Source: Chitinophaga pinensis (GTDB taxonomy: Bacteria; Bacteroidota; Bacteroidia; UBA4408). From it: DNA of 64,000 nucleotides. The notes under the pieces were generated by a model. It ran no database searches, was not told the origin of the DNA, and saw only the letters and a list, made by a program, of their open reading frames with translations. Each line of letters begins with the position of its first letter. The stretch's first letter is position 1. Shown piece by piece: positions 60,035 through 64,000 of this stretch. The position numbers and the translations under genes were made by a program. The stretch covers positions 62,001 to 126,000 of the forward strand of contig CAMAVS010000001.1 of assembly GCA_945861665.1 (NCBI GenBank). Direction: 5' to 3'.

Positions 60035-61228
60035 ATGAAAACAGTCGATAATTATAACTTTTCGGGCAAAAAAGCATTGGTTAGAGTGGATTTTAATGTG
60101 CCATTAGATTCTAGCTATAATATAACAGACGATACACGCATACGTGCCGCCATACCTACCCTCAAAAAAATTCTGAACGATGGAGGAACGGTAATATTGA
60201 TGTCGCATTTAGGAAGACCGAAAGAAATTTCGGAAGAAAAATTTTCACTCAAACACATTGTTAAACATATTTCTCAATTATTAGGTGTTCCTGTTAAATT
60301 TTCGAACGACTGTATTGGAGCAGGTACAAAAAGTATGGTTGAGGGACTTCAAAAAGGAGAAGTATTGTTGTTGGAAAATTTGCGTTTTCATAAACAAGAA
60401 CAGGCTGGTACCAAATCATTTGCACAAGAACTTTCTACTTTTGGCGATGTATATGTGAACGATGCTTTTGGGACGGCTCACCGTGCCCACGCATCCACCA
60501 CCATTATTGCTAAATTTTTTCCGAACAATAAAGTTTTTGGCTATGTAATGGCGGGCGAAATTGAAAACATACGCAAAGTATTGGACAATGCACACAAGCC
60601 ATTTACAGCTATAATGGGTGGAGCAAAAGTATCGGGCAAAATACTCATCATTGATCAATTGCTTGATAAAATAGACAACCTCATTATTGGTGGCGGAATG
60701 GCATACACCTTTATAAAAGCAAAGGGTGGAAATGTAGGCAGCTCCTTGGTGGAAGAAGATAAACTGGATATAGCGCTAAACATATTAAAAACAGCAAAAG
60801 AAAAGAATGTAACCATTTACATTCCAACAGATACGGTTGTTGCCAATGCTTTTGCAAACGAAGCCAACAAACAAACCGTTGATATTTATTCTATTCCCAG
60901 TGGCTGGATGGGTTTAGACATTGGACCCGATACAGCAAAAAAATACGATGAAGTAATTCAGCAATCAAATACCATTTTATGGAACGGACCAATGGGGGTA
61001 TTTGAAATGAGCAATTTTGAAAGCGGAACAAAATCGGTTGCCGAATCAATTGTTAAGGCTACAAAAAAAGGTGCCTATTCACTCATTGGCGGTGGCGACT
61101 CAGTAGCTGCTATAAACAAATATAAAATGGGTAAGGACGTTAGCTATGTTTCAACCGGTGGTGGCGCACTGCTCGAATACATTGAAACAGGTTGTTTGCC
61201 GGGGGTAAAAGCGATTGAAGAGGAGTAG
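60035..61228 (+). CDS. pgk: phosphoglycerate kinase
   Basis: 397 residues, the normal bacterial length. Glycolytic enzyme making ATP and 3-phosphoglycerate from 1,3-bisphosphoglycerate. Visible: [33 protein letters not shown] (substrate site), [50 protein letters not shown] and the C-terminal nucleotide site [13 protein letters not shown] with [12 protein letters not shown]. It stands alone, divergent from holB. Confidence 0.97.
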   Translation: MKTVDNYNFSGKKALVRVDFNVPLDSSYNITDDTRIRAAIPTLKKILNDGGTVILMSHLGRPKEISEEKFSLKHIVKHISQLLGVPVKFSNDCIGAGTKSMVEGLQKGEVLLLENLRFHKQEQAGTKSFAQELSTFGDVYVNDAFGTAHRAHASTTIIAKFFPNNKVFGYVMAGEIENIRKVLDNAHKPFTAIMGGAKVSGKILIIDQLLDKIDNLIIGGGMAYTFIKAKGGNVGSSLVEEDKLDIALNILKTAKEKNVTIYIPTDTVVANAFANEANKQTVDIYSIPSGWMGLDIGPDTAKKYDEVIQQSNTILWNGPMGVFEMSNFESGTKSVAESIVKATKKGAYSLIGGGDSVAAINKYKMGKDVSYVSTGGGALLEYIETGCLPGVKAIEEE

Positions 61229-61257
61229 TTGTTGACTATTGAACTTTATTATTTATC

Positions 61258-63003
61258 TCACTTTTGTCTTTCTCCAATTTGTTGACGCCACATAGCGTAG
61301 TAAAGTCCTTTTTGATTCAATAATTCTTCGTGTTTTCCATTCTCTACAATAATTCCACGTTCCAACACCACAATTTTATCTGCATGCATAATAGTAGAAA
61401 GACGATGTGCAATAAGAATGGTGATGTGCTTTTTATTTTGAGAAACATCGCGTATCGTTTTACTTATTTCTTCTTCCGTAATGGAATCCAAAGATGAAGT
61501 AGCTTCATCAAAAACAAGCAAAGATGGCTTTCGCAGCAATGCACGAGCAATAGACAAGCGTTGCTTTTCACCGCCCGATACTTTCACACCACCCTCACCA
61601 ATTACCGTATCTAATCCTTTATCGGCTCGTGCCATTAAATTCTGGCAAGCTGCTTTGTTCAATATATCCAAACATTCTTCATCAGTAGCATTGGGTGCTA
61701 CAAACAATAAATTTTCTTTGATGGTTCCTGCAAATAACTGTGTATCCTGAGTTACAAATCCAATTTGAGAACGCAACTGATCTAAATAAATGTCCTTTCC
61801 ATTGTGATTGTTATACAACACCTCGCCTGACTTAGCGGTATAAAGCCCTACCAGCAATTTCACCAAAGTAGTTTTCCCCGAACCTGAGGGGCCGACAAAA
61901 GCAAGTGTTTCACCACTTTTCACCGAAAAAGAAACGTGCTCCAATGCATTGCTTGTAGCCGATTGGTGCCTAAAGCTAATGTCTTTAAATTCCAAAGTTT
62001 GTATATTCTCGATTGGAATGGGATTGACTGCTTTTGCTTCTTTGGGTATATTTATAATTGCTTGAAAATTATCCAAAGAAACTTCTGCTTCACGATATAT
62101 GCTTATAATATTTCCTAATTCCTGAAGGGGGCCAAAAATAAAGAAGGAATATATCTGTAAAGAAAATAATTGCCCCAAGGTCATATCATCGGCAAAAATC
62201 AAATACAACAACAAAAACAAAATACAACTGCGCAAAAAGTTCACAAAAGTTCCTTGAATAAAACTAATGCTTCGAATAAAACGTACCTTCTTTAATTCCA
62301 AGCCAAGTATTTTTACCGTGGTAGCATTCAATCGGTTAATTTCCTGATCGGCTAAACCTAAACTTTTAACCAATTCAATATTGCGCAACGATTCCGTTGT
62401 TGAACCTGCCAAGGCAGTAGTTTCTCCTACAATCACTTTTTGTATTTTTTTAATTCGCTTACTTAATATGGAAGTAATGAATCCTAAAACCGGAACAGAA
62501 GCAAAATACACTACTGCAATTAACCAATGTATATTTATCGCGTACACCATAACAAAAACAACACCTACCAAAGAGGTAAATAGAATACTTACAAAGGCGT
62601 TGATTAGTTTTTCTACATCGGTACGCACTTTTTGCAGTTTCCCCAATGTTTCACCACTACGCTGATCTTCAAAAACCTGATAAGGAAGTTCAAGAGAATG
62701 TTTTAATCCATCGGAATAAATTTGTGCGCCTAATTTTTGAACAATCACATTTACATAATAATCTTGAAAATTTTTGGCAATACGTGATACCATTGCAGCA
62801 CCCATCGACAATAAAATTAAATAGCCTATTCCTTTAATAAATTGTTCTTTGTTATATGAATGAGGATTGCCTGCATATTCATCTACTACCCTACTAAAAA
62901 TATAAGGATCGGTTAAAGAAAACAGTTGATTTATAGAAGCCAAGAGTAGCGCCAACAAAACCAAGAACTTATATTGCTTGAGGTATTGAAAAAGTAATTT
63001 CAT
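61258..63003 (-). CDS. ABC transporter, fused permease and ATP-binding (exporter type)
   Basis: 581 residues. Six membrane helices (about 15-300) form the type I exporter domain. The ATPase domain has Walker A VGPSGSGKTTLVKLL, the Q-loop (IGFVTQDTQLFAG), signature VSGGEKQRLSIARAL, Walker B LLVFDEATSSLD and the H-loop ILIAHRLS. It would act as a homodimer or with a partner outside the window. The substrate is unknown; lipid or drug export is typical (MsbA/LmrA-like). Confidence 0.94.
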   Translation of the reverse strand: MKLLFQYLKQYKFLVLLALLLASINQLFSLTDPYIFSRVVDEYAGNPHSYNKEQFIKGIGYLILLSMGAAMVSRIAKNFQDYYVNVIVQKLGAQIYSDGLKHSLELPYQVFEDQRSGETLGKLQKVRTDVEKLINAFVSILFTSLVGVVFVMVYAINIHWLIAVVYFASVPVLGFITSILSKRIKKIQKVIVGETTALAGSTTESLRNIELVKSLGLADQEINRLNATTVKILGLELKKVRFIRSISFIQGTFVNFLRSCILFLLLYLIFADDMTLGQLFSLQIYSFFIFGPLQELGNIISIYREAEVSLDNFQAIINIPKEAKAVNPIPIENIQTLEFKDISFRHQSATSNALEHVSFSVKSGETLAFVGPSGSGKTTLVKLLVGLYTAKSGEVLYNNHNGKDIYLDQLRSQIGFVTQDTQLFAGTIKENLLFVAPNATDEECLDILNKAACQNLMARADKGLDTVIGEGGVKVSGGEKQRLSIARALLRKPSLLVFDEATSSLDSITEEEISKTIRDVSQNKKHITILIAHRLSTIMHADKIVVLERGIIVENGKHEELLNQKGLYYAMWRQQIGERQK

Positions 63004-63030
63004 ACTATTTAGGGCGCAAATGTATGAAAA

Positions 63031-63669
63031 CTATCCGTAAAAAAAGCGATTTATTACCGCATTAAATTCGCTAATAATCATTGCCGTAGCACCCCAAACG
63101 TGATGCTCTTCAAAATTATAAAAGGGGGCTTCCACCAATCCTGCATAACTTGTTTCCAATTGCTTTGTCGACATCTTACTGATATCTAATAAATCATGTA
63201 TACTCACTTCCAAAATCTGTTCTACTTCTCTTTCGTTGCGTACAAAAATTGGAGTATTTATTATTCTTGCAACAACAGGATTAACTATATAATTACTTGC
63301 CGGTATAAACAAAGAAGATAAATTACCGATTAGTTCTAACTCTGTTTCAGGTACCCCAACTTCTTCATTCGTCTCCCGAAAAGCTGCTTCAACAATACTT
63401 TCGCCTTCCTCTATTTTCCCTCCCGGAAAACTAACCTGTGAACTGTGCACACCTTTATAAGTAGATCGCAGTGTTAGCAATGTATGTATACAATTATTTT
63501 TTTCATACAGCAAAATAAGCACACTACTTTTTTGGGGATGGCTGTTTTGTTGTAAATAATATTCGGACGACTTGCGCAAAGAAGGTGCCATTTTCAATTG
63601 CTCATTCTCTCCCGGTAAAACTTGTTGTAACTGGTATTTTAAATGTTTTGCAAAATCATTGAATAGCAT
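63031..63669 (-). CDS. Nudix hydrolase, CoA pyrophosphatase type
   Basis: 212 residues. The Nudix box GGKIEEGESIVEAAFRETNEEVGV is complete (G-x5-E-x7-REUxEExGU). The sequence upstream (SSVLILLYEKNNCIHTLLTLRSTYKGVHSSQVSFPGG) is typical of the CoA-diphosphatase subgroup NudL/YeaB. It would split CoA into 3',5'-ADP and phosphopantetheine; substrate preference cannot be shown. It lies 11 bp downstream of asnS on the same strand. Confidence 0.9.
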   Translation of the reverse strand: MLFNDFAKHLKYQLQQVLPGENEQLKMAPSLRKSSEYYLQQNSHPQKSSVLILLYEKNNCIHTLLTLRSTYKGVHSSQVSFPGGKIEEGESIVEAAFRETNEEVGVPETELELIGNLSSLFIPASNYIVNPVVARIINTPIFVRNEREVEQILEVSIHDLLDISKMSTKQLETSYAGLVEAPFYNFEEHHVWGATAMIISEFNAVINRFFYG

Positions 63670-63680
63670 CCCTTAATCAA

Positions 63681-64000
63681 TTAAAACTCTGCGCTCATTG
63701 GTGTGCGAGGAAAAGGTATCACATCGCGAATATTTGTCATACCGGTTACAAACAACATTAAACGTTCAAAACCCATTCCAAATCCGCTATGCGGACAAGT
63801 ACCGTACTTACGTGTTTCTAAATACCACCACAAACTTTCTTCATGTATATTCATTTCTTTCACACGCGCCAACAGTTTATCGTAATTATCTTCCCGTTGC
63901 GAACCACCAATTAATTCACCAATCCAAGGAAACAAAATATCCATTGCGCGCACCGTTTTTCCGTCCTCATTTTGCTTCATATAAAAAGACTTTATATGCT
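63681..64000 (-). CDS. asnS: asparaginyl-tRNA synthetase, C-terminal part (cut by window edge)
   Basis: The last 106 codons of a class II synthetase; the frame is open to the window edge. Visible are [35 protein letters not shown], followed by the motif 3 region [29 protein letters not shown]. The W-Y-L-E-T-R-K-Y-G segment and the HSGFG pocket distinguish AsnRS from AspRS. It charges tRNA-Asn. The catalytic motifs 1 and 2 lie outside the window. Confidence 0.93.
   Translation of the reverse strand, partial: HIKSFYMKQNEDGKTVRAMDILFPWIGELIGGSQREDNYDKLLARVKEMNIHEESLWWYLETRKYGTCPHSGFGMGFERLMLFVTGMTNIRDVIPFPRTPMSAEF

Overview
The window is an AT-rich chromosomal segment from a member of the Bacteroidota. 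The evidence is the set of gliding and type IX secretion genes (gldH, porT and a PorE-like OmpA-family protein), several large secreted proteins ending in type A or type B (gliding-motility-associated) C-terminal sorting domains, DUF1573, DUF2851 and DUF5777 proteins, a fused SecDF, and promoters of the Bacteroidota kind (TTTG near -33, TAnnTTTG near -7) with little or no Shine-Dalgarno sequence. The genus cannot be fixed from the sequence alone. No rRNA, tRNA, CRISPR array, complete insertion sequence or prophage was seen.

Layout. 1-6.4 kb: PorE-like gene (cut by the window edge), valS with a small downstream gene, a DUF1573 tandem pair, an aminotransferase and a small lipoprotein. 6.5-12.7 kb: a GlcD-like FAD oxidase, a YdcF protein, a Rieske protein, ComEC, a decayed aspartic-protease gene and mdh. 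13-18.4 kb: a type-B-sorted adhesin-like protein followed by DUF2851, PspC, TrkA-type K+ channel and RmlD-like genes on one strand. 18.5-30 kb: a 14-repeat GloVer protein, NhaD antiporter, amino-acid permease, LpxD-like acyltransferase, a broken beta-propeller gene and a large BNR/sortilin-like protein. 30-41 kb: pruA, sucC, aspartate aminotransferase, heptose-7-phosphate kinase, ubiE, porT and an FAD dehydrogenase. 40.4-45.3 kb: a redox cluster with two PHM-type dicopper monooxygenase-like proteins fused to heme c domains, two small cytochrome lipoproteins and a DUF5777 barrel. 45.4-50.9 kb: murQ, a spermidine-synthase-like methyltransferase, pirin, an MFS exporter and a MarR/YceI/CDGSH unit. 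51-52.4 kb: a gene remnant between long, structured inverted repeats. 52.4-64 kb: tatA, secDF, gldH, ricT, holB, pgk, an ABC exporter, a Nudix CoA pyrophosphatase and the end of asnS.

How the parts fit. Protein export dominates: SecDF and TatA move proteins across the inner membrane; PorT, the PorE-like protein and GldH belong to the type IX/gliding machinery; and four encoded proteins carry its sorting signals. The least ordinary parts are the dicopper/heme c cluster, where all six PHM copper ligands can be assigned in both enzymes, and the 51.0-52.4 kb cassette, whose flanking repeats differ in sequence but keep their hairpins through paired changes. Three genes are decayed: the retropepsin-like gene, a beta-propeller gene and a SpoIIE-type phosphatase.
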